The translations under genes were made by a program, and so were the position numbers. 64,000 nucleotides of DNA from assembly GCF_019670105.1 (NCBI RefSeq), contig NZ_AP023032.1, positions 3,218,972-3,282,971 on the forward strand. Direction: 5' to 3'. The first letter of the stretch is position 1. Every line of letters begins with the position of its first letter. Under the pieces are notes generated by a model, which saw only the letters and a list, made by a program, of their open reading frames with translations, was not told the origin of the DNA and ran no database searches. The stretch is from Agarivorans albus (GTDB taxonomy: Bacteria; Pseudomonadota; Gammaproteobacteria; Enterobacterales; Celerinatantimonadaceae). This document shows positions 16,388-25,216 of this stretch, piece after piece.

Positions 16388-19234
16388 TTACAATGCAAGT
16401 TCTTGAACTGGCATACCTATTTTCTTTAGCTCTGGTAGAAGCAGCTGTTTATCACCCACTACTACCACTATCATTTCTTCTGGTGAGAAGTACTTCGCAG
16501 CCAGTTGCTGTAATTCAGCTTGGCTAATATTGGCGGTAATTTGATTCTGAGTGGCGACAAATTCTGGCCCCAAATCAAAGGCCAACATTTGCATCAAAAA
16601 TGAGGCTTTCTGCGATGGTGTTGCGTAGGCTAAGGCCTCTTGCTGAGAGACTGCACTGCGCATGTATGAGAGTTCTTCATCGCTTGGTCCACTTTTTGAG
16701 TAAGCTTCTAGCTCGGCCAACAACTCTTGAATGGCCGATGCGGTGGCATCTTGTCGCACATCGGTTGAGATAACAAAGCTACCGCTATCTTTAAAACCGC
16801 CAAATCCACTACTTACGCCATAGGTATAACCTTTGTCTTCACGTAAGTTCATGTTAATTCGACTATTAAAGTTGCCGCCAAAATTAAAGTTCATCAAGTT
16901 AGCTTTAAAGTACTCACCGGTAGCATCGTAAGGCATCGCTAAACGGCCAATCCGAATCACCGACTGCACCGCACCCGGCTTATCGAGCAGGTAAATGGTG
17001 TTGTTGTCCGCAGAAGGTTTCGCCGTTAAATGAGCGGCCTTACTCGCCTCGCCTTGCCATTTTTGTTGTAAAGGCTGCAATGCCTGTTCAATCTGTGCTT
17101 GCTTGAGGTTGCTCACAGCAACCAGCTGGCTGCCGTTTGGTTGGTAATGCTGTTGCCAAAACTGCTTCACATCTTCTAAGGTGAGCGCAGCTACGCTGTC
17201 GCGGCTTCCCCAGCTAGAGGTTGCTAGGCGGCTGCCTTCCCCAAAGAACAAGCTTTGACTGGCAATACTGGCTAGCCAATTTGGCTGATTAAATTTCTGC
17301 TCAATACTTTGCAGGTGGCGGGCTTTTTCACGCTCGAACTCGGCACTATTAAACGCGGGGGTTAATAAGCGCTGCTGCAAAATATCCAGAACCTGAGGCA
17401 AGTTCTCGGTTAACGAAGACAGACTAATATTTTGGCTGTATAACCCGCCACTAAAATTAACTGACGCGCCCAGCTCTGTAAGTTGATCTGATATCTCAGC
17501 GGCAGTGGTTTGCTGGGTGCTTTGCATTAACATCTGCGCAGTGAGCTTAGCCAAACCTTCTTTGCCTTTGGGCTCTGAAATACTGCCGCCGGGTAATCTG
17601 AACTGCAGGGTAACTGTAGGAGTTGGCTGCTCTGAGGTGCCTAATACCTGCAAGCCATTGGTTAACTCTGCATGCCATAATTCCGGTAACTTAACAGCCA
17701 CAGCAGGGCCAGAAGGCGGCTCTATACTGCGGTCAAAGTTATCTTTCACTTCGCGCAGTGCTAGCTCACTGTCATCAATGTGCTGCTGCTCGGGCAGAGT
17801 GCGCGGAGCGGGTGTAAAGTTGTCTTTGCCAGCGATTAATTGAGTTTGCCCTCGTGGTACCACACTCATCACCACCCTCGGCTTACCTATGATGTAATGC
17901 TGATAAGCCTCTTGAACCTGTTGATCGTTTACATTTTGAAACTGTTGCAGTACTTCACTGATATATAAAGGCTGTTCAAAGAAGGTTTCGCCAAAGGCAA
18001 GCTGAGTGACCACATCAGAGACACTTTCTAAGCTATAAATAGTTGAAGCTTTAAGCGATGAGCGAACGCGTTGTAAATCTTCTGCGCTTACTCCGCGCTC
18101 TGCAAAATCGTTAATGGCTTGGTCAACATCTTGCTCCAGCTGGGCCAAAGTTAAGCCAGCTTTCGGATTAGCACGCACATAAATCGACAATGTACAGGCC
18201 ATTTCGCGGCAATAATGCGAGCTGCCCGCAGACAAGGCTTTACCTGATTCAACCAATGATTGATGCAGCAGTGAGCTTTTGCCCCCACCTAAAATCTCAG
18301 AAAACATGTCTAAGGCGACTTCGTCTTCAGCACCGGCATACACCGTGGGATAGCTGATATAGAGCAAAGGGATATGGATACGATCTTCTAAAGAAATATA
18401 GCGAGTTTCACTAAGCTTGGCTGGGCTTGGAGTAATTTGGGGAATTTCGGGGCCACTGGGGATACCACCAAAATATTTGTTTATCCACTCTAAGGTTTGT
18501 AGCTCATCAATATCACCACCAATGCTTAACACCGCATTATTTGGCCCATACCAACGAAGGAAAAATGCCTTTAAGTCATTTACATCTACCCGATTTAAAT
18601 CTTCTATATAGCCGATAGGTTGCCACGAGTATGGATGTTCTCGGGGATAAAGCGCTTCGTCTACCCGCTCTGATAATAAACCGTAAGGAGCATTGTCGAC
18701 TCGCTGTGCACGTTCATTTTTTACGGTATCGCGCTGGATTTCGAATTTCTTCTGGCTTACCGCTTCGAGCAAAAAGCCCATTCGATCGGCCTCTAACCAC
18801 AGTACTTTTTCAAGCTGATTAGCTGGAACAGTTTGGTAGTAATTGGTGCGATCTTTTGTAGTAGAACCATTCATGGTTCCGCCCGCTTCGTTAATAATGC
18901 GAAAGTGCTCTTGGTCTCCAACATGCTTAGAGCCCTGGAACATCATATGTTCAAAGAAGTGGGCAAAGCCGGATTTACCCGGCTCTTCGCGATTAGAGCC
19001 AACATGATAAGTAATATCTACATGGGCTAAAGGCGCATTATCATCTTGGTAGAGCAATACCGTTAGGCCATTAGTTAAGCGATACTTTTTGTAAGCTATC
19101 TGGATGTCGCTATTATTGGCCTGTGAGGTTTCGACTAACTCCACCCCTTTGGGTAGCTCAACTGAAGAGTTAGGGTCTATCTGAGTACAAGCAGCTAACC
19201 ACAGAATGCTAAGCACACTTAACCATCTAAGCAC
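16388..19234 (-). CDS. M16 (insulinase/pitrilysin) zinc peptidase lipoprotein
   Basis: About 948 residues with two M16 halves. The inverted zinc motif HFFEH (near residue 92-96) lies in the first half; the second half has the non-catalytic companion domain with the RGYTYGV-like segment (KGYTYGVSSGFGG). A lipoprotein signal ends in LWLAAC. I prefer a GTG start at 19234 because GAGAGG lies 8 bases upstream; an ATG at 19255, immediately after the yqaA stop, has no Shine-Dalgarno sequence. It probably degrades peptides in the periplasm or at the outer membrane. It is inserted between yqaA and gshA, which are close neighbours in E. coli. Confidence 0.87.
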   Translation of the reverse strand: MLRWLSVLSILWLAACTQIDPNSSVELPKGVELVETSQANNSDIQIAYKKYRLTNGLTVLLYQDDNAPLAHVDITYHVGSNREEPGKSGFAHFFEHMMFQGSKHVGDQEHFRIINEAGGTMNGSTTKDRTNYYQTVPANQLEKVLWLEADRMGFLLEAVSQKKFEIQRDTVKNERAQRVDNAPYGLLSERVDEALYPREHPYSWQPIGYIEDLNRVDVNDLKAFFLRWYGPNNAVLSIGGDIDELQTLEWINKYFGGIPSGPEIPQITPSPAKLSETRYISLEDRIHIPLLYISYPTVYAGAEDEVALDMFSEILGGGKSSLLHQSLVESGKALSAGSSHYCREMACTLSIYVRANPKAGLTLAQLEQDVDQAINDFAERGVSAEDLQRVRSSLKASTIYSLESVSDVVTQLAFGETFFEQPLYISEVLQQFQNVNDQQVQEAYQHYIIGKPRVVMSVVPRGQTQLIAGKDNFTPAPRTLPEQQHIDDSELALREVKDNFDRSIEPPSGPAVAVKLPELWHAELTNGLQVLGTSEQPTPTVTLQFRLPGGSISEPKGKEGLAKLTAQMLMQSTQQTTAAEISDQLTELGASVNFSGGLYSQNISLSSLTENLPQVLDILQQRLLTPAFNSAEFEREKARHLQSIEQKFNQPNWLASIASQSLFFGEGSRLATSSWGSRDSVAALTLEDVKQFWQQHYQPNGSQLVAVSNLKQAQIEQALQPLQQKWQGEASKAAHLTAKPSADNNTIYLLDKPGAVQSVIRIGRLAMPYDATGEYFKANLMNFNFGGNFNSRINMNLREDKGYTYGVSSGFGGFKDSGSFVISTDVRQDATASAIQELLAELEAYSKSGPSDEELSYMRSAVSQQEALAYATPSQKASFLMQMLAFDLGPEFVATQNQITANISQAELQQLAAKYFSPEEMIVVVVGDKQLLLPELKKIGMPVQELAL

Positions 19235-19258
19235 TATATTGACCTCTCTAATCATTTA

Positions 19259-19690
19259 TTAAATATTCACAACTGCGTTGCCTAATGCCAACAGCAAAGC
19301 GTAACGAATCGCTTTGCCAATAAGCATGGCAATAGTGCTTTGCCAAACCGGTAGCTTAGCCGCGCCCGCAACAAAACAAAGCGCATCGCCAATTACTGGA
19401 GCCCAGCTCATGAGTAAACTCCAAGCACCGTATTTGACCAAACAAGGCTTAGCCTTGGCTTGTTGGTTCAAGTTAGGTAACCAACTAAAATGCCTATTAC
19501 CAAAGTAAAAAGCGCCCCAGCCCATAGCAAAGGTGACCAAGCCACCTAGGGTATTGCCTAAGGTAGCTACCACTAACAAGCTGAGCCATTGTTCAGGAAC
19601 TTGGCTAGCTAAACCCAACAACACAACTTCTGAGCTACCGGGTAACAAGGTAGCCGATACAAAGGCGCTAAAAAATAAAACAACTAACAA
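19259..19690 (-). CDS. yqaA: YqaA-like inner-membrane protein of the DedA/VTT superfamily
   Basis: 143 residues with several hydrophobic segments. SATLLPGSSEVVLLG at the start and APVIGDALCFVAGAAKLPVW later match E. coli YqaA (142 residues). The start appears to be a TTG with AGGCGG upstream, nine bases after the yqaB stop. Members of this superfamily are membrane transport or lipid-scrambling proteins; the function of YqaA is unknown. Same gene order as yqaB-yqaA-gshA in E. coli. Confidence 0.87.
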   Translation of the reverse strand: MLVVLFFSAFVSATLLPGSSEVVLLGLASQVPEQWLSLLVVATLGNTLGGLVTFAMGWGAFYFGNRHFSWLPNLNQQAKAKPCLVKYGAWSLLMSWAPVIGDALCFVAGAAKLPVWQSTIAMLIGKAIRYALLLALGNAVVNI

Positions 19691-19699
19691 TAGAACCGC

Positions 19700-20305
19700 C
19701 TAATCAACAAAATAATTCGCTGGCCACAAGTTTCTTACATCAACCACCGCCATCCCGGCGGCTTTAGCAGCCTCTATGCCGGCATCAGCGTCTTCAAATA
19801 CCAAACATGCTTGCGGTTCTACCTGCATCAATTCTGCACACTTTAAGAAGGTGTCAGGAGCAGGTTTATGGGCATCTACGAGATCAGCACCAACAATCGC
19901 CTGTAACTTATCAGCTATACCTAATTTACTAAGTATCATCTCGGCTTGCTGCTGGCTTGCACCTGTCCCTACCGCCATCAGCTTTTCACCTAAAAAATGC
20001 TCATACACTTTAATTAAGGGCGTTGGCAGTATTTCACTATTCACTAGTTGGTGATAACACTGCTCTTTAGCATCCACCACTTTGTTAACATCTATCCCTT
20101 TTATATGGGCATCGGCAAGCAAGTTTTCAACTGTTTGTAAGGTTGGCATACCGCTCATGGCCAGCATTTGCTCAGAGGTAAAAGGAATAGAAAACTGATT
20201 GAGAGCAGACTGCCACGCGTTTTGATGATGTTGCATGGAGTCAATCAAAGTTCCATCCATGTCAAAAATGAAAGCGGCATAGTTTTGGTAATCTTGGAAG
20301 TTCAT
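19700..20305 (-). CDS. yqaB: YqaB-like HAD phosphatase (fructose-1-phosphatase family)
   Basis: 201 residues. The HAD motifs are DMDGTLIDS (catalytic Asp15 and Asp17), the GTGAS threonine/serine motif, a Lys in AHKPAPDTF and EDADAGIEAAKAAGM for the metal-binding acids. The N-terminal cap region (HHQNAWQSALNQF) places it among beta-phosphoglucomutase-like phosphatases such as YqaB, which hydrolyses fructose-1-phosphate and 6-phosphogluconate in E. coli. First gene of the yqaB-yqaA-M16-gshA-lipoprotein cluster. Confidence 0.87.
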   Translation of the reverse strand: MNFQDYQNYAAFIFDMDGTLIDSMQHHQNAWQSALNQFSIPFTSEQMLAMSGMPTLQTVENLLADAHIKGIDVNKVVDAKEQCYHQLVNSEILPTPLIKVYEHFLGEKLMAVGTGASQQQAEMILSKLGIADKLQAIVGADLVDAHKPAPDTFLKCAELMQVEPQACLVFEDADAGIEAAKAAGMAVVDVRNLWPANYFVD

Positions 20306-20483
20306 AATCTACTCTGTATGCGGTCGGACTGAACAGCAGCCGATGTAGCCTGCATCATACCAATTAGCGGCGATTTAACTAGAATATTTTATTAAGCGCG
20401 GTAACACGGGAAACCAGCAATGAAAGTTAATTGAGTGAAAACGAGTAATCTGTGTGAAGCGTAGCGAAGTTAATGATTAGCTT

Positions 20484-20645
20484 ATACCAATCGTACTAAG
20501 TAGCTGTTCATTCTATCTGGTTAAAATGTTCGATAACTACGTTAGGATTTTTGATTGTAGAATAACTACTTATCGAACAATCCTGCCTTATTCTCGAGTA
20601 TTTTTCCTGCGTTATTTCTGATCACTTACTTAGTGTGATTGGTAT
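20484..20645. repeat. Palindromic interspersed repeat, MITE-like (162 bp)
   Basis: The ends are inverted repeats: ATACCAATC at 20484-20492 and GATTGGTAT at 20637-20645. The similarity continues inward through ACTAAGTA (20496-20503) and its complement near 20625-20632, with a few mismatches. A second, inner pair is perfect: TGTTCGATAA (20527-20536) and TTATCGAACA (20570-20579). The element has no reading frame, so as RNA it would fold as nested stems. It lies in the 412-bp gap between yqaB and a small membrane-protein gene; the remainder of that gap (20306-20483) shows nothing recognisable. Similar ATACCAA/TTGGTAT ends are common, as I recall, in Vibrio and Alteromonas relatives. Confidence 0.7.
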
Positions 20646-20717
20646 TACTTCAATTTATAAGTAATGAAGGTAAACTAAAAGTTCTTCAATTACTTAAGTG
20701 ACCCAGTAGGTACAATT

Positions 20718-20885
20718 ATGGTGCGATTTTTCTTGTTGCCCTTGTTATTAACCATTTTATGGACACTGTTTCTATTCCACTACGGCTTAAGCTTTAAACA
20801 AGGTTTAAAAGGCTACTATTGGATTATTGGAATTAGCAGCGCATTGATCGGCTTTTTCTCATTAATGATTTGGCTAACCCATTAG
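20718..20885 (+). CDS. Small hydrophobic membrane protein (55 residues)
   Basis: 55 codons from an ATG with AGTAGG upstream to a TAG at 20883-20885. Two hydrophobic segments are evident: residues about 4-20 (FFLLPLLLTILWTLFLF) and 35-53 (WIIGISSALIGFFSLMIWL), separated by a short polar stretch with KQGLKG. A terminator follows directly, which supports a real transcribed gene. I do not recognise a named family; small proteins of this pattern occur in marine gammaproteobacteria. No function can be assigned. Confidence 0.65.
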   Translation: MVRFFLLPLLLTILWTLFLFHYGLSFKQGLKGYYWIIGISSALIGFFSLMIWLTH

Positions 20886-20893
20886 CTAGACAT

Positions 20894-20923
20894 AAAAAAA
20901 GCTTGCCGAGGCAAGCTTTTTAT
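20894..20923. terminator. Bidirectional terminator between the small membrane protein and oadB
   Basis: AAAAGCTTGC (20897-20906), 4-base loop, GCAAGCTTTT (20911-20920), with A-runs and T-runs outside. It serves convergent genes on both strands. Confidence 0.88.
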
Positions 20924-20937
20924 TTAGCGCTTGTGTA

Positions 20938-22068
20938 TTAACCAACTAAAGACAGCAATACACCCGCAGCTACAGCACTACCTAGTACCCCAGCAACGTT
21001 TGGCCCCATTGCATGCATCAACAAGAAGTTATGTGGGTTTGACTCCAAACCCACCTTGTTTACTACACGTGCAGCCATTGGCACCGCTGATACACCAGCA
21101 GCACCAATTAGTGGGTTAATTTTACCGCCACTTAAACGGCTCATTAGCTTAGCCATTAATACGCCTGAGGCAGTACCAATACCAAATGCCACTGCACCTA
21201 AGCCAAGAATACCTAAGGTTTCTACGGTTAAGAATTTATCTGCAGATAACTTAGAACCTACCGCTAAACCTAAGAAAATGGTTACTACGTTGATTAGCTC
21301 GTTTTGCGCAGTTTTGCTTAAGCGGTCAACTACGCCACTTTCACGCATTAGGTTACCTAAACAGAACATACCTACTAAAGGCGTTGCTGCTGGCAAGAAC
21401 AAAATGGTTAAGCCAAGTACTGCGATAGGGAAAACAATCTTTTCTCGCACGCTTACTGGACGCAATTGCTCCATTTGAATTTCGCGCTCTTCTTTAGAAG
21501 TTAAGGCCTTCATAATTGGCGGCTGAATAATTGGAACCAACGCCATGTATGAATAAGCGGCTACCGCAATCGCACCTAATAAATCGGGTGCAAGTTTAGA
21601 GGCAAGGAAGATAGCCGTCGGACCATCAGCACCGCCAATAATGGCGATCGCAGAAGCATCAGCCAGCGTGAAATCAAAACCTGGGATCATGTTTAATAAA
21701 ATTGCGCCAAATAGCGTTGCAAAAATACCAAACTGAGCCGCAGCGCCTAGCAATAACATCCTTGGGTTTGCGATAAGCGCACCAAAGTCAGTTAATGCAC
21801 CCACTCCCATAAAGATAAGTAGCGGGAACACGCCAGTTTCAATTCCTACATGGTAAACGTAGTAAAGCAAACCACCTTCATCGTTGAACCCGGCGTTTGG
21901 AATATTGGCCAGCACCGCACCAAAACCAATGGGTAACAATAATAAAGGCTCAAATTTACGCACAATTGCCAAATACAACAGTAGTAAACCTACTGCCATC
22001 ATTACTAATTGTGCAGGTTCGAAGTTAGCTAGGCCGGTTTCCAGCCATAGCTTAGTAATTCCTTCCAC
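20938..22068 (-). CDS. oadB: OadB, Na+-pumping oxaloacetate decarboxylase beta subunit
   Basis: 376 residues, multi-spanning and very hydrophobic, with the conserved loops [19 protein letters not shown] (about 145-163) and, near the end, [17 protein letters not shown]. These hold the Asp and Ser residues known in Klebsiella OadB to carry Na+. It decarboxylates carboxybiotin and couples this to Na+ export across the inner membrane. It is the last gene of oadG-oadA-oadB and is followed by a terminator. Confidence 0.96.
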   Translation of the reverse strand: MEGITKLWLETGLANFEPAQLVMMAVGLLLLYLAIVRKFEPLLLLPIGFGAVLANIPNAGFNDEGGLLYYVYHVGIETGVFPLLIFMGVGALTDFGALIANPRMLLLGAAAQFGIFATLFGAILLNMIPGFDFTLADASAIAIIGGADGPTAIFLASKLAPDLLGAIAVAAYSYMALVPIIQPPIMKALTSKEEREIQMEQLRPVSVREKIVFPIAVLGLTILFLPAATPLVGMFCLGNLMRESGVVDRLSKTAQNELINVVTIFLGLAVGSKLSADKFLTVETLGILGLGAVAFGIGTASGVLMAKLMSRLSGGKINPLIGAAGVSAVPMAARVVNKVGLESNPHNFLLMHAMGPNVAGVLGSAVAAGVLLSLVG

Positions 22069-22080
22069 GTTCTCGCTCCC

Positions 22081-23862
22081 TTACGCGATGCTAAGTAGGA
22101 CTTCACCCACTGCAACCGCATCACCTTCTCTAACTAATACCTCGTCAACAACCCCGGTTTTAGCGGAACGGATTTCGGTTTCCATTTTCATTGCTTCCAT
22201 AATCAGCAATACATCGCCCTCTTGCACATTGGCACCAGGCTTAGCGAGAACTTTAAAAATGTTACCCGCTAAAGGAGCTGGTAGCGCTTCGCCTTTGCCA
22301 CTGGCAGCTGGTGCTGCTGGAGTGGCCGCAGCTGGCGCTGAGCTGGCTACTGGTGTTACGCCATCAATAGAACCCTCTGGGCCTACATCTACGGTGTACA
22401 GCTGACCGTCTACTCGCACCGAGTAAGTTTCTACTGCGCCAGGTTTAGCAGGAGCCGCTACTTTAACGTCATCAGCGCTGGGTACTGGCTCAAAGGCATC
22501 TGGGTTGCCACGATTCTCTAGGAACTTAAGGCCAATTTGTGGGAACAATGCGTAGGTTAAGGCATCGTCAATTTTGTCTTCAGCTAGAGCAAAGCCTTTT
22601 TCTTTGGCTAGTTGCTCAACTTCTGTTTCAAGACGCTCCATCTCTGCTTGCAGCAAATCAGCAGGGCGACAGGTAATGGCTTCTGCGCCATCAAGAACAC
22701 GCGCTTGTAACTCCGCATTCAGCTCACCAGGCGCTTTACCGTATTGACCACTTAAGATACCTGCAGTTTCTTTGGTAATCGTTTTGTAACGCTCACCAGT
22801 TAAAACGTTAAGCACTGCTTGACTACCTACAATTTGCGAAGTAGGTGTTACTAGTGGAATGTAACCTAAATCTTTACGTACTTTAGGTATCTCTAGCAAT
22901 ACTTCATCAAGTTTATCTGCAGCGCCTTGCTCTTTAAGCTGACCTTCCATGTTGGTTAACATGCCACCAGGTACTTGCGCGATAAGAATGCGTGAATCAA
23001 CACCTTTAAGGCTGCCTTCGAACTTAGCGTACTTTTTACGTACTTCACGGAAGTAAGCGGCAATAGATTCCAGTTTAGTTAGGTCTAAGCCAGTATCGCG
23101 CTCAGTACCTTCTAGCATCGCTACAATGGTCTCTGTTGGGCTGTGACCATAAGTACAGCTCATTGAAGAGATGGCGGTATCAATGATGTCTACGCCTGCT
23201 TCAATGGCCTTTATGTGGGTTGGTAAGCTTAAACCGGTAGTTGCATGACAGTGCAGCGCAATTTCCACATCTGTTTCAGCTTTAAGACGCTTAATCAAGG
23301 TTTCAGCTTCATACGGCTTTAATAAGCCTGACATATCCTTAATTGCAATTGAGTGACAACCAATGTCTTCTAAACGCTTAGCTAAGTCTACCCAGTTATC
23401 CGTGGTGTGAATTGGGCTAGTAGTGTAAGAAATAGTACCTTGAGCGTGTGCGCCGCAATCAAGAGCAGCTTTTACCGCCGTTTGGAAGTTTCGTGGATCG
23501 TTCATCGCATCGAAGATACGGAATACGTCCATACCGTTTTTAACCGCTCGCTCAACAAAGCGTTCAACTACGTCATCGGCGTAGTGACGGTAGCCGAGTA
23601 GATTCTGGCCACGCAACAGCATTTGCTGTTTAGTATTAGGCATGGCTTTTTTCAGCTCACGCAAACGCTCCCATGGATCTTCACCAAGGTAACGAATACA
23701 AGCGTCAAAGGTTGCGCCGCCCCATGTTTCTAAAGACCAATAACCAATTTGGTCGAGTTGCTCAGCAATAGGCAACATATCTTCAATACGAAGACGGGTT
23801 GCTAATAATGATTGATGCGCGTCGCGCAATACAACATCGGTTAATGCAAGTGGTTTAGACAT
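22081..23862 (-). CDS. oadA: OadA, oxaloacetate decarboxylase alpha subunit (carboxyltransferase-biotin)
   Basis: 593 residues. The N-terminal carboxyltransferase barrel shows [15 protein letters not shown] (metal-binding Asp14) and LHCHATTG for the His ligands; a PYC/OADA-conserved region follows. An Ala/Pro-rich linker near 505-525 leads to a biotinyl domain with EAMKMET, in which Lys559 is the biotin site. It transfers CO2 from oxaloacetate to biotin, giving pyruvate. It lies between oadG and oadB, 12 bases before the latter. Confidence 0.97.
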   Translation of the reverse strand: MSKPLALTDVVLRDAHQSLLATRLRIEDMLPIAEQLDQIGYWSLETWGGATFDACIRYLGEDPWERLRELKKAMPNTKQQMLLRGQNLLGYRHYADDVVERFVERAVKNGMDVFRIFDAMNDPRNFQTAVKAALDCGAHAQGTISYTTSPIHTTDNWVDLAKRLEDIGCHSIAIKDMSGLLKPYEAETLIKRLKAETDVEIALHCHATTGLSLPTHIKAIEAGVDIIDTAISSMSCTYGHSPTETIVAMLEGTERDTGLDLTKLESIAAYFREVRKKYAKFEGSLKGVDSRILIAQVPGGMLTNMEGQLKEQGAADKLDEVLLEIPKVRKDLGYIPLVTPTSQIVGSQAVLNVLTGERYKTITKETAGILSGQYGKAPGELNAELQARVLDGAEAITCRPADLLQAEMERLETEVEQLAKEKGFALAEDKIDDALTYALFPQIGLKFLENRGNPDAFEPVPSADDVKVAAPAKPGAVETYSVRVDGQLYTVDVGPEGSIDGVTPVASSAPAAATPAAPAASGKGEALPAPLAGNIFKVLAKPGANVQEGDVLLIMEAMKMETEIRSAKTGVVDEVLVREGDAVAVGEVLLSIA

Positions 23863-23882
23863 TGCGTTAAATCCTCTTTTAG

Positions 23883-24125
23883 TTATTGGGCCTTCCGGTA
23901 CTGTTGAACAGCTGCTGATATAGCGGCTACTACAGTGGCGTTATTGGCAGGTTGGGGAGTTGGAGACGAGGTTTGCGTTGGTTCCGCTACTTCAGCTAGC
24001 GGTGGCGCTAGCTTAGCTAAGCCATTTACCGCAACAATAAGTAGCGATAAAAAAGCGAATACGGCGATCATCCCGACCCCCATTAACGTTGCTGCTTCCA
24101 CTAACAGCTCAGTCAAATCCATCAT
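23883..24125 (-). CDS. oadG: OadG, oxaloacetate decarboxylase gamma subunit
   Basis: About 80 residues from the ATG at 24125; an ATG at 24140 is also possible and would sit next to AAAGG. One N-terminal membrane segment ([20 protein letters not shown]) is followed by a Pro/Thr-rich linker and a short C-terminal helix, which is the OadG plan. OadG holds the alpha and beta subunits together and in Klebsiella binds zinc. First gene of the operon. Upstream lie two palindromes (24178-24213), one of them an ARG-box match. Confidence 0.85.
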   Translation of the reverse strand: MMDLTELLVEAATLMGVGMIAVFAFLSLLIVAVNGLAKLAPPLAEVAEPTQTSSPTPQPANNATVVAAISAAVQQYRKAQ

Positions 24126-24177
24126 ATTATTAATCCACATCCTTTGAGATTGGCGTAAGAATTACATGCTAAACAAC

Positions 24178-24197
24178 AAAAATCAAACTTGATTTTT
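24178..24197. repeat. AT-rich inverted repeat upstream of oadG
   Basis: AAAAATCAA-AC-TTGATTTTT: perfect 9-bp arms with a 2-base centre, overlapping the ARG-box palindrome by four bases. On the minus strand the TTGATT inside it could also act as a -35 element about 16 bases before TAATTC. Confidence 0.45.
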
Positions 24198-24213
24198 GAA
24201 TAATTATTCAAAA
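24194..24213. promoter_or_regulatory. Perfect 20-bp palindrome matching the ArgR (ARG) box, upstream of oadGAB
   Basis: TTTTGAATAATTATTCAAAA is its own reverse complement over all 20 bases and fits the ARG box pattern WNTGAATWWWWATTCANW without mismatch. It lies about 70-90 bases before the oadG start. ARG boxes usually come in pairs 2-3 bases apart; I see no convincing second box on either side. The rest of the 350-base gap between oadG and the tRNA genes (about 24214-24475) shows nothing else I can name. Confidence 0.5.
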
Positions 24214-24475
24214 CCTTGGTATTGTTAACTTTATTTTGCCAATGACAAAATTCGCAATTATACGCCACATCGCTCATTACACAGCTTAAACCGCCAAACG
24301 ATAACATTTGGTTAACAACTGATTTACAGCTGTACGACAGCATAATTCATTAACTAATCTAGCAGCTTAGCTACCTCAAAAGTAGTAATGTCGATCACAA
24401 GAGATGCAATTTTAAGATGAATAAGAGGTGAATAGTGATCTAGGGCGTGAAAGAGAATAAATAGAAGAGAGAAAA

Positions 24476-24552
24476 TGGCGCGCGTGGAAGGATTCGAACC
24501 TCCGACCGCCTGGTTCGTAGCCAGGTACTCTATCCAGCTGAGCTACACGCGC
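24476..24552 (-). tRNA. tRNA-Arg (anticodon ACG), copy 1
   Basis: 77 bases including encoded CCA. Acceptor GCGCGTG pairs with CACGCGC; the anticodon stem CCTGG/CCAGG holds the loop CTACGAA, giving ACG, which after deamination to ICG reads CGU/CGC/CGA. The T-loop is TTCGAAT. Last gene of the cluster in the direction of transcription; no clear terminator follows. Confidence 0.97.
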
Positions 24553-24611
24553 GTGGGTTATGAAACAAAGCCTAGAAGAGAATGGGCAATGCATCAAATA
24601 AAAACAGAAAA

Positions 24612-24688
24612 TGGCGCGCGTGGAAGGATTCGAACCTCCGACCGCCTGGTTCGTAGCCAGGTACTCTATCCAGCTGAGCTACACGCGC
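24612..24688 (-). tRNA. tRNA-Arg (ACG), copy 2
   Basis: Same 77-base sequence as copy 1, with CCA encoded. Its 11-base upstream link to the tRNA-Ser gene (24689-24699) is repeated exactly at 25294-25304. Confidence 0.97.
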
Positions 24689-24699
24689 GTTGAAATCGA

Positions 24700-24792
24700 T
24701 GGCGGTGAGGGAGGGATTCGAACCCTCGATAGGGCTACAAACCCTATACTCCCTTAGCAGGGGAGCGCCTTCGGCCACTCGGCCACCTCACC
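24700..24792 (-). tRNA. tRNA-Ser (anticodon GCT), copy 1
   Basis: 93 bases including CCA, with the long variable arm of class II tRNAs (TATAGGGTTTGTAGCCCTA). The anticodon loop CTGCTAA between CTCCC and GGGAG gives GCT, which reads AGU/AGC. Acceptor GGTGAGG pairs with CCTCACC. Confidence 0.97.
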
Positions 24793-24837
24793 TCGATTTC
24801 CTTCAGCAAGCTCGCCCAAGGGCAAACTCATGAAGAA

Positions 24838-24914
24838 TGGCGCGCGTGGAAGGATTCGAACCTCCGACCGCCTGGTTCGTAGCCAGGTACTCTATCCAGC
24901 TGAGCTACACGCGC
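24838..24914 (-). tRNA. tRNA-Arg (ACG), copy 3
   Basis: Same 77-base sequence as the other Arg copies. The spacer to copy 4 (24915-24962) closely resembles the spacer between copies 5 and 6. Confidence 0.97.
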
Positions 24915-24962
24915 GCAGAAAACACTTTGTAAACAAGAACGACAAGTCATTCTTTTAAAATA

Positions 24963-25039
24963 TGGCGCGCGTGGAAGGATTCGAACCTCCGACCGCCTGG
25001 TTCGTAGCCAGGTACTCTATCCAGCTGAGCTACACGCGC
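24963..25039 (-). tRNA. tRNA-Arg (ACG), copy 4
   Basis: Same 77-base sequence. Immediately before it in the transcription direction lies a terminator-like hairpin (25057-25087) that may split the cluster. Confidence 0.97.
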
Positions 25040-25056
25040 ACAGGTAACACTTCAAT

Positions 25057-25087
25057 AAAAAAAGCTCACATAACTATGAGCTTTTTA
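25057..25087 (-). terminator. Terminator-like hairpin inside the tRNA cluster
   Basis: On the minus strand AAAAAGCTCA, an 8-base loop, TGAGCTTTTTTT. It sits between Arg copies 5 and 4, so transcription starting before the upstream Ser gene would meet it after three tRNAs. It may terminate partly or serve in processing. Confidence 0.6.
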
Positions 25088-25092
25088 AATAA

Positions 25093-25169
25093 TGGCGCGC
25101 GTGGAAGGATTCGAACCTCCGACCGCCTGGTTCGTAGCCAGGTACTCTATCCAGCTGAGCTACACGCGC
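25093..25169 (-). tRNA. tRNA-Arg (ACG), copy 5
   Basis: Same 77-base sequence, CCA encoded; followed in the transcription direction by the terminator-like hairpin at 25057-25087. Confidence 0.97.
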
Positions 25170-25216
25170 GCAGAAAACGCTTTGTAATAAGAATGACGAA
25201 TCATTCTTTTAAAATA

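Noticed and set aside
20306-20483. Small RNA or gene in the left part of the yqaB intergenic gap
   Set aside because: No promoter-terminator pair and no frame with a ribosome site; only the adjacent repeat element is supported.
24178-24213. FNR/CRP-type site upstream of oadG
   Set aside because: The TTGAT and ATCAA halves are in the wrong order and spacing for FNR; the ARG-box pattern fits better.
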